This document shows positions 52,795 to 61,889 of a DNA stretch of 64,000 bases, piece after piece. Position 1 is the stretch's first letter. Each line of letters opens with the position of its first letter. Location: the NCBI RefSeq assembly GCF_001465545.3, contig NZ_CP013480.3, positions 1,860,001-1,924,000 on the forward strand, in the 5' to 3' direction. This DNA comes from Pandoraea norimbergensis (lineage in GTDB: Bacteria > Pseudomonadota > Gammaproteobacteria > Burkholderiales > Burkholderiaceae). The notes beneath the pieces were generated by a model. The model ran no database searches. It was not told where the DNA came from and was given only the letters and a program-made list of their open reading frames with translations. A program made the position numbers and the translations under genes.

Positions 52795-54537
52795 ATGAGG
52801 GTGATCAATTGCGATGTGGTGGTCGTTGGCGGCGGCGGGGCTGGCACCTATGCCGCGTTGCGCCTGCACGATCTGGGCCTGAAGCCGATGCTGATCTCCA
52901 AGGGGCTGGTCGGCAAGAGCGGCGCGTCGATCATGGCGGGCGCGGTTATCGTCGGCTCGAAGATGCTCGGCGGCACCGAGCAGAACGCGGCCGCTTCGCT
53001 CGAATTTTTCGCGAAGTACTACAGCCATTTCCTCGTCGATCAGTCGTATCTGGCGGCCGCCGGTCACTGGATCGAGAACACTTTCTATCCGGAGATGGAG
53101 TCGCTGGGATTGTTGTTCTCGCGTGAGGCCGACGGCCAGATCGCGATGAGCCACTCACCGGTGCGCTGGGCGGTTGCGCCCATGCAGGGGCAAACCGGCA
53201 TCTTGCTGATGGACATCCGGCGCAAGCAACTGCAAGCGCGGGGCATTCCGATGCATGAGGAGTGCGTGGTCACCGCGCTGCTGCGCAACGCGAATGGCGA
53301 AGTTTGCGGCCTGACGGCGCTGGACTACGTGCACGGGGAGATGTTCGCCGTGCATGCGAAGGCGGTCGTCATGGCGACAGGGCACGCCGACCGGCTGGTG
53401 CGCCGCTCCACGGGCACGCGCGAGCAGACCGGCGACGGCATTGCGCTGGCGCTGCGCGCGGGCGCGGAAATGACCAATCTGGAAATGCAGTTCTGGCACA
53501 TCAGCGATTTCGCGAACCCGCCGACGTGGCAACGCCTGCACGTGTATCCGAACCCGCTGGTAGGGACCGACCAGAGTTCGCGTGTGTACAACGCGCAGGG
53601 CGAATGCTTCTTCGAGCAGGCACGCGATGCGCCTGCCGCACTCGCGCCGTACTCGCTTCAGGTGAAGCGCCTGACCCAGCAGGTGCTCGCGGGCAAGGCA
53701 CGCTTTAGCGGCGGCTACTACACGTCTTACAGCCATGTCGATGCGGATGTGCTGCGGCGCTATCAGTACGCCGGGTCGGCGTTCGAGAAGCTGGGGCTGG
53801 ACATCACACGCGACAAAGTCGAAGCGCGCACCACGATGCATTACCGGCAGGGCGGCATCGAGTCTGACCCGCACTCGATGCGCACCAGCGTAGACGGCTT
53901 GTGGGTGGCGGGCGGCGTGGGCGCTCACGTGACGGGGAGTCTGGCTGTCGCGATCTACGACGGCGGGCTGGCGGCGGAGTCGGTCGCCGGAGGGCTGCCG
54001 GACCATCACCGGCACGACGATCTGACGGCGCAGCAGATCCGGGGAGAGGAACAACGGGTCGAGGCGCTTCGAACGGGCACGGGCGCGGGGGCGGGCGGTA
54101 GCCCTCAGCAGCCTCTGGCCCCCATGCACGTCAAGACCGGCATCTGGGATGCGATGGGCGAAGCCTACGGCCTGATCAAGAGCGGCGACGCGATGCGCGA
54201 GGGACTGGCCCGGCTCGCCGTGTTCCGCGAGCGCGAGTTGCCGCGCATGACACCGCCGAGCGCGTCGCGGCGCTTCAACACGGCGTGGCTCGATGCGCTG
54301 GATGTTCACAACCTCATCGATGTCTGCGAGGTCACGCTGCAAAGCGCCTTGAAGCGCGAGGAGAGTCGCGGCAGCTTCTATCGCACCGACTTTCCGTACG
54401 TCGACAACACCGCGTGGCAGTGCAAGAACATCGTGGCGCGCGACGGCAGCGACTACCGGTTCAGGAAGGAGCGCTATCCGGCGGGGGGCATCGCGCCGGG
54501 GTTCGACCGGCAGGAGTATTTCAGCGTGCCTTGGTGA
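52795..54537 (+). CDS. SdhA/FrdA-like flavoprotein subunit
   Basis: A 580-residue FAD enzyme of the succinate dehydrogenase/fumarate reductase flavoprotein family. FAD-binding GGGGAGTYAA (12-21), the loop KGLVGKSGASIMAG, TGDGIALALRAGAEM and the end motif RTSVDGLWVAGGVGAHVTGS follow the family order. Near residues 425-445 a Gly/Pro/Gln stretch (GTGAGAGGSPQQP) is an unusual linker insert. AGGAGG lies 11 bases ahead of the ATG. It works with the next two genes; dicarboxylate oxidation or fumarate-type reduction is likely, with the substrate unassigned. Confidence 0.88.
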   Translation: MRVINCDVVVVGGGGAGTYAALRLHDLGLKPMLISKGLVGKSGASIMAGAVIVGSKMLGGTEQNAAASLEFFAKYYSHFLVDQSYLAAAGHWIENTFYPEMESLGLLFSREADGQIAMSHSPVRWAVAPMQGQTGILLMDIRRKQLQARGIPMHEECVVTALLRNANGEVCGLTALDYVHGEMFAVHAKAVVMATGHADRLVRRSTGTREQTGDGIALALRAGAEMTNLEMQFWHISDFANPPTWQRLHVYPNPLVGTDQSSRVYNAQGECFFEQARDAPAALAPYSLQVKRLTQQVLAGKARFSGGYYTSYSHVDADVLRRYQYAGSAFEKLGLDITRDKVEARTTMHYRQGGIESDPHSMRTSVDGLWVAGGVGAHVTGSLAVAIYDGGLAAESVAGGLPDHHRHDDLTAQQIRGEEQRVEALRTGTGAGAGGSPQQPLAPMHVKTGIWDAMGEAYGLIKSGDAMREGLARLAVFRERELPRMTPPSASRRFNTAWLDALDVHNLIDVCEVTLQSALKREESRGSFYRTDFPYVDNTAWQCKNIVARDGSDYRFRKERYPAGGIAPGFDRQEYFSVPW

Positions 54538-54598
54538 CCCACTGTCATCCCCGCCTCAACAATTCATCCATAACCATCCATTCGCGCAGAGGGGACCC

Positions 54599-55564
54599 AT
54601 GCATTCGGACGTCAGGCAATTTCGGGGTGACATCGACAACGGCAGTGAACTGACGACGGTGACGCTGCACATTTCGCGCTTCGATCCGGAGACGGATGCT
54701 GCGCCCTATGTCGAGACCTTCGCGGTGCCGGGGGTGCCGCACATGCGCATCATCGACGCCCTGAACTACGTGCAGGAATCGCTCGCCGTCGATATCGGAT
54801 TTCGATGGTATTGCGGCACCAAGAAGTGCGGCACCTGCGCCGTGCGGATGAACGGACGCGAAGTGCTCGCCTGCTGGGAGGCGGCCGAAGCGGAGATGCA
54901 TATCGAACCGCTGCGCCATCTGCCGCTGATTCGCGATCTGGCGGTTGACCGGGCGCCTGCCGAAGCGAAACTGGTGTCGTTGCAGACATGGCTTCAGCGG
55001 TCGAAGCCGTATGGCGGGTTTCCCGAGCCGATCAATGCGGCCAACGCCGCGACGCTGCGCGCCACGATGGATTGCCTGAGTTGTCTGGCCTGTTATTCGG
55101 CATGCCCGGTGCTCGATTTTCCCGACGACATCGCGTTTGCCGGACCTGCGCCGCTGGTGCATCTGGCGCGCGTCGCGCTGGACGCCCGCGACGATGCGCC
55201 GCGTCTGCAAGCCATTCTGGACGAGGCGCACGTTCACCATTGCGTGTCTTGTTATCAGTGCGAAGCCGTTTGTCCTGCGCACATACCCATCGTGAGTGCC
55301 GCGATTGAACCGCTCAAGCAACTGGCTTACGCGCACGCCCGCGACGCGTCGCCGCATGCGCGCACGTTCATGGATATCGTCGCGCGACGCGGGCGTATCG
55401 AGCCCATGCTGCTCGTGCTTGGCACGCGTGGCTGGCGCGCCGTGCTGCAACGGCCCGGCCGCACCCTCAAGCTGATGCTGCGTGGCAAGGTCAGCCCGTT
55501 GGCGGCGCTACTGCGCCGGCCGGTGGACGGCATCAAGACGATCCGGCGAATTTTCTTTAAATGA
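54599..55564 (+). CDS. SdhB/FrdB-like iron-sulfur subunit
   Basis: A 321-residue electron-transfer subunit. A plant-type [2Fe-2S] domain has Cys72, Cys77, Cys80 and Cys92; two C-terminal motifs, CLSCLACYSACP (Cys159/162/165/169) and CVSCYQCEAVCP (Cys215/218/221/225), each hold a full four-Cys cluster set. Ordinary SdhB uses one [3Fe-4S] site, so the last motif may bind a different cluster. Its stop overlaps the next ATG. Confidence 0.92.
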   Translation: MHSDVRQFRGDIDNGSELTTVTLHISRFDPETDAAPYVETFAVPGVPHMRIIDALNYVQESLAVDIGFRWYCGTKKCGTCAVRMNGREVLACWEAAEAEMHIEPLRHLPLIRDLAVDRAPAEAKLVSLQTWLQRSKPYGGFPEPINAANAATLRATMDCLSCLACYSACPVLDFPDDIAFAGPAPLVHLARVALDARDDAPRLQAILDEAHVHHCVSCYQCEAVCPAHIPIVSAAIEPLKQLAYAHARDASPHARTFMDIVARRGRIEPMLLVLGTRGWRAVLQRPGRTLKLMLRGKVSPLAALLRRPVDGIKTIRRIFFK

Positions 55565-56469
55565 GTTCTTTCCACCAAGGCACTGACATGCAAATCGCCT
55601 TCTACCCCGGATGCAGCGCACGTACCACGTGTGGTGAGCTACTGGACGCCACCCATGCCGTGGCAGACCGGCTGGGCATCACGCTGGAAACGCTGACGTC
55701 TGCCACCTGCACCGGCAGTCGTGAGATTCGTGCGGCCGACCCGGAGCGCTTCGTTGCGCTCAACGTGCGCATCATCGCGCTGGCCGAGGCGAAAGGCCTC
55801 GATCTCATGACGATCTGCAATACCTGTACGTTGAATCTGATCGAAGCCAAACAACGCGTGGACAACGACCCGGCGTTGCGTGCGCGCGTGGACCGCAAGC
55901 TCGCCGAGGAGGGGCTGGTCTACCGGGGCACGGCACGTGTGACGCACTTTCTCTGGTATCTGCTGGAGGAGGTCGGCGAGACGCGGTTGCGAGCACTCGT
56001 CAAAACGCCGTTGTCGGAACATCGGATCGCGGCGTTCTACGGCTGCCACATCGTCCGGCCGCCCTCGGTTTTCGGCGACACGGATGCGCGTGACGTCAGA
56101 TCGATTGAAACGCTCGCGCAGATTTTGGGCTGCACGACCGTCGACTATTCCGGCAGAACGGCGTGCTGCGGTTTCCACTGCTCGGCGCAAAGCGACGTGA
56201 TTCCCATCAAACTCAGCGGGCGCCACGTAGCTTCGGCGAAAGCGGCAGGCGCGGATGCGATGGTAACGCCGTGTCCGCTATGTCATACGGTGCTCGACAC
56301 CTATCAGGACGACATGGCACGCGATCTGAACACCTCGCTCGATCTGCCGGTGCTGCATTTGCCACAGCTTGTCGGGTTGGCGTTGGGTATCGATGCGGCG
56401 GCGCTGGGGCTCAAGCGACACGTTGTGCCGGTTAAGGACGTGCGGCGGGGTCCGCCGGCGTTGCCGTGA
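55561..56469 (+). CDS. CCG-domain protein (HdrB/SdhE-type)
   Basis: A 302-residue protein with two CCG-type regions as in heterodisulfide reductase subunit B and the SdhE/MfrE subunit of non-classical fumarate reductases. The second motif is complete: Cys162, Cys202-Cys203, Cys238, Cys241. The first has Cys18, a single Cys50 (ATCTGS instead of a CC pair), Cys86 and Cys89. No membrane helices are seen, so it would dock at the membrane as the third subunit in place of SdhC/SdhD. Co-translated with the iron-sulfur subunit. Confidence 0.88.
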   Translation: MSSFHQGTDMQIAFYPGCSARTTCGELLDATHAVADRLGITLETLTSATCTGSREIRAADPERFVALNVRIIALAEAKGLDLMTICNTCTLNLIEAKQRVDNDPALRARVDRKLAEEGLVYRGTARVTHFLWYLLEEVGETRLRALVKTPLSEHRIAAFYGCHIVRPPSVFGDTDARDVRSIETLAQILGCTTVDYSGRTACCGFHCSAQSDVIPIKLSGRHVASAKAAGADAMVTPCPLCHTVLDTYQDDMARDLNTSLDLPVLHLPQLVGLALGIDAAALGLKRHVVPVKDVRRGPPALP

Positions 56470-56558
56470 CCCCGGTTCATGGCAGGGTGTGGAAACAATT
56501 TCACCACCCGCGACCTATACTTTCTGAGTGATTTTGTTCCTAGAAGGAGGAGAAGATC

Positions 56559-56771
56559 ATGACCCGAAAGTACATCGATTGCCGGGAGTTCCCGAGCGAG
56601 ACGAACTGCTCGGTCGCGCTATGTGCTGATTCCGAAGGTGAATTGCTGGAGGCTGCCGTGCAGCACGCGATCACGGTTCACAAGCATACCGATTCGCCGG
56701 CGTTGCGCTCACAGTTGAAGACGCTTTTCCATGACGGCACACCGCCCGTAGATGCACCGCGTCACGGGTAA
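56559..56771 (+). CDS. DUF1059 small protein
   Basis: A 70-residue protein matching the DUF1059 core (KYIDCREFPSETNCSVALCADSEGELLEAAVQHAITVHKH), with conserved Cys8 and Cys17 and the paired His. Likely a metal- or thiol-related small cytoplasmic protein of unknown function. AAGGAGGAG is a very strong ribosome binding site, so expression is probably high. Stand-alone gene. Confidence 0.9.
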   Translation: MTRKYIDCREFPSETNCSVALCADSEGELLEAAVQHAITVHKHTDSPALRSQLKTLFHDGTPPVDAPRHG

Positions 56772-56898
56772 TTAGCGACACAGAGTCACCAAAGACGACG
56801 CCCATAGTCGCCCTCTTCTCAAGCGGGCAAAGCCTTGGAGATTTGTCGAGTCTCCCTGCGATTGCCTCAGGTCCGGGCCACACAGCATGAGGTGTCTT

Positions 56899-58290
56899 AT
56901 GACCCACTTATCCACCGAGGCAATCGGCGCGTTGAGCGCGTCCACAAGAGGCCAGGTGTTGCTGCCCGGCGACCCTGATTTCGATCGGTCACGACGTCTT
57001 TGGAATGCCATGATCGACCGCCACCCGGCTGTGATCGTGCGCTGCGCGGGTGTCGCCGATGTGCGCCGGGCCGTGGACTTTGCGCGCGATAACAAGCTGC
57101 CGCTCGCCGTGCGTGGCGGCGCGCACAACATCGCCGGCACGGCGGTGTGCGACGGCGGGCTGATGATCGATTTGTCGCCGATGACATCGGTGCGTGTCGA
57201 TCCGGTGGCACGCCGTGCCTATGTCGAACCGGGCGCCACGCTGGGCGATTTCGATCACGAAGCACAGGCTTTCGGTCTCGCGACGCCGCTCGGGATCAAC
57301 TCGACAACCGGCGTATCGGGCCTGACGCTTGGCGGCGGGTTCGGTTGGCTTACCCGGAAATACGGCATGACGATCGATAATCTCTTGTCGGCGGATGTCG
57401 TGACGGCCGACGGGGAACTGGTCCACACCGCTGCCGATGCGCACGAGCACCTTTTCTGGGCGATTCGCGGCGGCGGTGGCAATTTTGGCGTCGTCACGAT
57501 GTTCGAGTTTCAACTGCACCCGGTCGGGCCGCAAGTGTACGGCGGCCTTGTCGTCTTGCCGTTGGCGCAGGCGAAAGACGCGCTCAAACGCTATCGGGTT
57601 GCCGCGCGCGATATGCCCGACGCGCTTTCGGTATGGGCGGTGTTGCGCCTTGCACCGCCGTTGCCGTTTCTGCCGGAGGCGGTCCACGGCAAACCGGTCG
57701 TCGCGTTTGCAAGCTGCTACACCGGTGCGCTGGAAGACGGCCCGGCGGCGCTGGCGGCGGTGCGCCAATTCGGTACCCCGTATGGCGAGCACCTCGGCCC
57801 GATGCCGTATGCCACGTGGCAACAGGCGTTCGATCCGCTGTTGACGCCCGGCGCACGCAATTACTGGAAGTCGCACAATCTGGCCGACTTGCCGGATGGG
57901 CTGCTCGACGTGTTGATCGACGCAATTGGCAAGCTGCCGTCGCCGCAATGCGAAATCTTCTTCGGGCAGATCGGGGGCCAGGCAAGCCGCTATCCGGCGG
58001 ACGCTACGGCTTATCCGAGCCGCGATACCCAATATGTCATGAACGTGCACGGACGCTGGGACGACCCGGGCGACGATGCGCGATGTGTCGCGTGGGCACG
58101 CGCGTTTTTCGACGCGGCCGCGCCATTTGCACTGGGTAGCGCTTACGTCAATTTCCTGACACAGGACGAAGCGGAGCGGGTCGGGGCAGCCTATGGCCCG
58201 AACTACGAGCGTCTCGTTGCCGCGAAAACCCGGTATGACCCGCATAACCTGTTCCATCACAACCAGAACATCAAGCCGGCTCGCGATTAA
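56899..58290 (+). CDS. FAD-linked oxidoreductase with BBE domain
   Basis: A 463-residue VAO/BBE-type flavoenzyme. The FAD-binding PCMH domain has RGGAHNIAGTAV (covalent-flavin His) and GGGFGWLTRKYGMTIDNLLS; the C-terminus ends in the BBE motif RYDPHNLFHHNQNI. The second covalent Cys of bicovalent members is absent (STTGVSGLTLGGG), so a single covalent link is predicted. ATG 56899 is preferred since TGAGGTG lies ahead; ATG 56887 is an alternative. Substrates are usually sugars or plant and phenolic compounds. Confidence 0.9.
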   Translation: MTHLSTEAIGALSASTRGQVLLPGDPDFDRSRRLWNAMIDRHPAVIVRCAGVADVRRAVDFARDNKLPLAVRGGAHNIAGTAVCDGGLMIDLSPMTSVRVDPVARRAYVEPGATLGDFDHEAQAFGLATPLGINSTTGVSGLTLGGGFGWLTRKYGMTIDNLLSADVVTADGELVHTAADAHEHLFWAIRGGGGNFGVVTMFEFQLHPVGPQVYGGLVVLPLAQAKDALKRYRVAARDMPDALSVWAVLRLAPPLPFLPEAVHGKPVVAFASCYTGALEDGPAALAAVRQFGTPYGEHLGPMPYATWQQAFDPLLTPGARNYWKSHNLADLPDGLLDVLIDAIGKLPSPQCEIFFGQIGGQASRYPADATAYPSRDTQYVMNVHGRWDDPGDDARCVAWARAFFDAAAPFALGSAYVNFLTQDEAERVGAAYGPNYERLVAAKTRYDPHNLFHHNQNIKPARD

Positions 58291-58446
58291 TACCCGAAGG
58301 GGCAGCCTCGATCGGGCGCAGGCCGATCGCCGGTCATCGTCTGCCCCAGTTGCCGGCGCGCGACGATTACGGTAGCGTTGCGCAAAATTGTCGGACCGCA
58401 CTATCCACGCAAGCTGTCGTCAGAACAATGCATCGCGGAGGCTGCT

Positions 58447-59625
58447 ATGAAACGGGGTTTGGGGCTCGGGGGAGTACTCATGGGCACGCTGCTGCTTGCG
58501 GCGTGTACGTTGCCAGGGGTGTCTGACAAGACACTGAGCGCGGTGGGCTATCTACCGCCAACCACGGCGGAGATTCCGCTGAAGACGGGGCCGACGGCGT
58601 CGACATTCGACTATCCGGTCATGTTCGGTACAACACGCAAGGCGTTGTCCGCCGGGGCAGGCTTCTCAGACGATCGGGATGAAGCGCTTCACTATGGCCG
58701 CGTGTTCGTCACGATCCCCAAAAATCACCGTGTGGGCTCGCTGGGCTCGGACATCGGCACGTACTTCGGAAGCGATCCGAAGCTGACCGTGAACCGTTTC
58801 GAGTCGATACCGGGAGAGGCGCAATTTCTTGCCATCGCGCAACGTGAACTTCGGCCGGTCACGGGCCCCGAAAGCGGCTATGTCGTGGTGTTCATCCACG
58901 GCTACAACAACGCCTTCAACGACGCGGCACTGCGCGCGGCGCAACTGGGGGCTGATCTGGATGTGCCTGCGAACAACATGTTCCTGTTTTCGTGGGCAGC
59001 GAGAAGCGGGGTCACCAAGTACACCTTCGACGAGGCAACCGTCGACACCAGCGAGGTGTATTTCCGGTCGTTTCTGGAGACGGTCGCCAAGGCGGCAAAC
59101 GGGCGAAAGATTCATATCGTGGCGCACAGCATGGGGAATCGGGCATTGCTGCGCGTGATTGCGTCCGGTGTGAATACCGTCTCTTCGGAGCGGGGTATTC
59201 GGTTCGGTCAGATCATCCTCGCCGCGGCCGACGTCGATCGCGATCTGTTTGCGCAACTCGCACCGAACTATCTGAAAGTGTCGGACCGAACGACGGTCTA
59301 CCTTTCCCCGTACGACTTTGCGGTGGCGGCGTCCAGCCATGTCCACGACTATCCGCGCGTCGGCTGTGGAACGGCCCCGCAAGTGGTCGTCCCCGGCATC
59401 GACAACGTGGTCTCGAATCTTCCGGAGGACTTCCCGTCACATGCTTATTTTGCAGAGACGCTCCCTCTCCTGACGGATATCAAGAACCTGATGCTGCGCA
59501 ACACGCCCGCGCGCTCCGGGGATAAGTGGAAGCGGGTCGATGGCTACTGGGTGGTCGGCGGTGAGCCCAAGAGCGGGAAGGTTGTCTGCCGGACTCGCAA
59601 CACGCTGATGCCCGCGGCCCGATAG
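58447..59625 (+). CDS. DUF900 alpha/beta hydrolase lipoprotein
   Basis: A 392-residue predicted lipoprotein (lipobox LLAAC, Cys19) with an alpha/beta hydrolase fold of the DUF900 type. It has FIHGYNNAFNDAALRAAQL, the nucleophile elbow VAHSMGNRALL (Ser in A-H-S-M-G) and SPYDFAVAASS. ATG 58447 follows CGGAGG and gives a proper signal peptide; the upstream in-frame ATG does not. Acts in the envelope; substrate unknown. Confidence 0.88.
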   Translation: MKRGLGLGGVLMGTLLLAACTLPGVSDKTLSAVGYLPPTTAEIPLKTGPTASTFDYPVMFGTTRKALSAGAGFSDDRDEALHYGRVFVTIPKNHRVGSLGSDIGTYFGSDPKLTVNRFESIPGEAQFLAIAQRELRPVTGPESGYVVVFIHGYNNAFNDAALRAAQLGADLDVPANNMFLFSWAARSGVTKYTFDEATVDTSEVYFRSFLETVAKAANGRKIHIVAHSMGNRALLRVIASGVNTVSSERGIRFGQIILAAADVDRDLFAQLAPNYLKVSDRTTVYLSPYDFAVAASSHVHDYPRVGCGTAPQVVVPGIDNVVSNLPEDFPSHAYFAETLPLLTDIKNLMLRNTPARSGDKWKRVDGYWVVGGEPKSGKVVCRTRNTLMPAAR

Positions 59626-59655
59626 CCAGAAATCAGATCGAGCGCGGCAGGCGCG

Positions 59656-60360
59656 TTACGTTGCCGCTTTGCCGCGCTCGGTGGCGAGGTGCCGCTCAAG
59701 CAAGTCAATATCTTCGCGCAGCAGCTTGATCACCCCGGCAGCGCCCGGTTCACCCGGTTGCCGCCCGGGCGCCTGCTCGACGGTGCGCAACGCCATATCG
59801 GCAATCTGCTCCGCGATCTCTTCGGCCTTGCGCGGGCCTGCGGGCGTGAACCACCACGCCGTCCAATTGCACATGCCGATGATGGAAAACGCGGCGACCT
59901 TCGCATCCATCACGCGGAACTGACCCCGCTCGATCCCCAATTCGATGGCATGCCGGAACTGCTCCAGCACGGTCCGGCGAGACTGCTCGGCCAGCTTTTT
60001 CTGCTTGGGCGGCAGGTTGTCCTCATTGCGCTCGACGACGCGAAATTGCAGCGGGTGCGTGAGAATCAGGTGCGCATGGCGCAGCACGAGATGGCGCAGC
60101 ATCGCCGAGGGCTGCTGCAAGTTTTCCGGCAACGCCTCGGAGGCGAGCTCGCCCGCCGCGCGGGTGACCACCGTCGTGAGGACTTCGAGAATCGCTTCCT
60201 TGCTCTTGAAGTAGTAGTACAGCGCCGGCCGGCTGACGCCGACGACATCGGCAATGTCGTTGAAACTCGTGCCGTCGAATCCCCGGTCGATGAACAGCCG
60301 CGTAGCGACTTCCAGAATGTTTTCCCGCAACGCGTCGCTTTTGGTCTGTGCTTTGGTCAT
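59656..60360 (-). CDS. TetR family regulator
   Basis: A 234-residue repressor with the typical HTH at about 30-60 (TSFNDIADVVGVSRPALYYYFKSKEAIL) and a helical C-terminal domain of the type seen in acyl-CoA-sensing repressors. It is divergent from the hydrolase/ligase operon, and the gap holds three copies of TTTAC-N6-GTAAA, its likely operators. Starts used: ATG 60360, or GTG 60366. Confidence 0.9.
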   Translation of the reverse strand: MTKAQTKSDALRENILEVATRLFIDRGFDGTSFNDIADVVGVSRPALYYYFKSKEAILEVLTTVVTRAAGELASEALPENLQQPSAMLRHLVLRHAHLILTHPLQFRVVERNEDNLPPKQKKLAEQSRRTVLEQFRHAIELGIERGQFRVMDAKVAAFSIIGMCNWTAWWFTPAGPRKAEEIAEQIADMALRTVEQAPGRQPGEPGAAGVIKLLREDIDLLERHLATERGKAAT

Positions 60361-60462
60361 GGCCACTGTCTGGCGCGTCTTTTGACGCAGGCGTCAGAAA
60401 ACCAACACCTTAACCAAATTCCCTCGCGGCGCAAAGCGCTGTGCCACGGTTGTTTACGGGTT

Positions 60463-60529
60463 TTTACTACTTCGTCAATTTTTTGCAAAAATGTTTACTC
60501 ATTCGTAAAAAATTAAACTAGTATGTAAA
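60463..60529. promoter_or_regulatory. Three-copy TetR operator candidate
   Basis: The 16-bp form TTTAC-N6-GTAAA occurs at 60463-60478 (TTTACTACTTCGTCAA), 60494-60509 (TTTACTCATTCGTAAA) and 60514-60529 (TAAACTAGTATGTAAA). They occupy the AT-rich strip between the divergent TetR and hydrolase genes. The middle copy has perfect arms and the outer two differ by one base each. Confidence 0.7.
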
Positions 60530-60545
60530 AAAATGGAGGTGGCAG

Positions 60546-61832
60546 ATGAGTCAACAGCAACAGGGTCGCGGCGACGGCCAGAGCGCGACCGCAGGGTTTC
60601 TGAACACGGACTGGAATCCGCGCGACCTGCCGCTTGGCGCGAGCACGCGCAACGTGGTGCTGCGCACGGGAGACGGCGCGGCCACGAGCGGATCGCTTTA
60701 CGCCGCCGGGTCGCCTGATACGGTGGTCTGCATCATGCATCCGCGCGAATTCATGGCGTGTCATTACCTGATTCCGGATATCGTCGAAGCGGGCTTCGCG
60801 GCGTGGACACAGGCGCCGCGCTCGGTGGGTAACGACATGCGGCTCGAACACGAATTTGCGCTCTACGACGTGGCCGCCGGCATGCGCTTTTTGCGCGACG
60901 CGGGCTTCAAGCGCATCGTGCTGCTCGGCAATTCGGGCGGCAGCGGTCTTTACGCACTCTATGTGCAGCAGTCCGGTCTGGCGCCCGACGCGCGTATCGA
61001 ACGCACCCCCGGTGGACGCCTGACAAAGCTGGCGTCGCTCGACATGCCGGTCGTCGATGGCGTGGTGTTCGTGGCCCCGCATCCGGGGCAGGGCGCGTTG
61101 CTGCAAACGTGTATCGACCCGTCGGTTGCCAATGAGCACGACGCACTGTCGGTCGATCCGACGCTCGATCCGTTCGACCCGGCCAACGGTTTCGTGCCGC
61201 GAGAACCCGGCACTCCCGCATCGTCACGTTACGACGCCAACTTCGTCACGCGTTACCGTGCGGCGCAAACGGCCCGCGTGGCCCGGCTCGATGCAATGGC
61301 CCGCGATCTGATCGCCGCTCGTCAAGGCGCGCGCGAACGGATGAAGCGGGAGGGCGGCAGTGCCGATGGTGCGCTGCGCCGTATGGCAGCCCACACACCG
61401 TTGATGACCGTCTGGCGTACCGACGCCGATCTGCGTTGCTTCGACCTCACACTCGATCCTTCGGACCGTCGCTACGGCTCGTTGTGGGGCAGCGACCCGT
61501 TCGCATCGAATTACGGATCGGTGGGTTTCGGGCGCGTCTGTTCGCCCGAAGCGTGGCTGTCGACGTGGTCGGGACTGTCGTCGAACGCGCTGCTCTCGAA
61601 AACGGCGGCTGCCATCGTGCAGCCGACGCTGCTCATCGAATACACGGGCGATCAGGCGTGCTTTCCGAGTGTGATCGCGGACATCTACGCGAGCCTCGGC
61701 ACGACGCACAAATCCCATCGGCGCGTGCGCGGCGATCACCACGGCCGCGCGCTCGCACCTGAGGACGAAGCTGGGCGCTACGTCGCGGGACGCCTCTTGC
61801 AAGACTGGCTGCGCGAGACGTTTCCGCAATGA
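60546..61832 (+). CDS. Alpha/beta hydrolase, aromatic-pathway type
   Basis: A 428-residue alpha/beta hydrolase longer than usual (a typical one is 270-320). The nucleophile elbow is LLGNSGGSGLY; a GDHHGRAL-type His lies near the C-terminus. The extra helical lid (about 150-290) is rich in charged residues. GGAGGT precedes the ATG. First gene of a presumed operon with a VOC protein, a small unknown and a ligase, which suggests ester, thioester or C-C bond hydrolysis in an aromatic acid route. Confidence 0.85.
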   Translation: MSQQQQGRGDGQSATAGFLNTDWNPRDLPLGASTRNVVLRTGDGAATSGSLYAAGSPDTVVCIMHPREFMACHYLIPDIVEAGFAAWTQAPRSVGNDMRLEHEFALYDVAAGMRFLRDAGFKRIVLLGNSGGSGLYALYVQQSGLAPDARIERTPGGRLTKLASLDMPVVDGVVFVAPHPGQGALLQTCIDPSVANEHDALSVDPTLDPFDPANGFVPREPGTPASSRYDANFVTRYRAAQTARVARLDAMARDLIAARQGARERMKREGGSADGALRRMAAHTPLMTVWRTDADLRCFDLTLDPSDRRYGSLWGSDPFASNYGSVGFGRVCSPEAWLSTWSGLSSNALLSKTAAAIVQPTLLIEYTGDQACFPSVIADIYASLGTTHKSHRRVRGDHHGRALAPEDEAGRYVAGRLLQDWLRETFPQ

Positions 61833-61889
61833 CGGCACCAGTCACTCCTTTCTGGCCAACCTATTTACCCGAACTCCGGGAGACACGAC

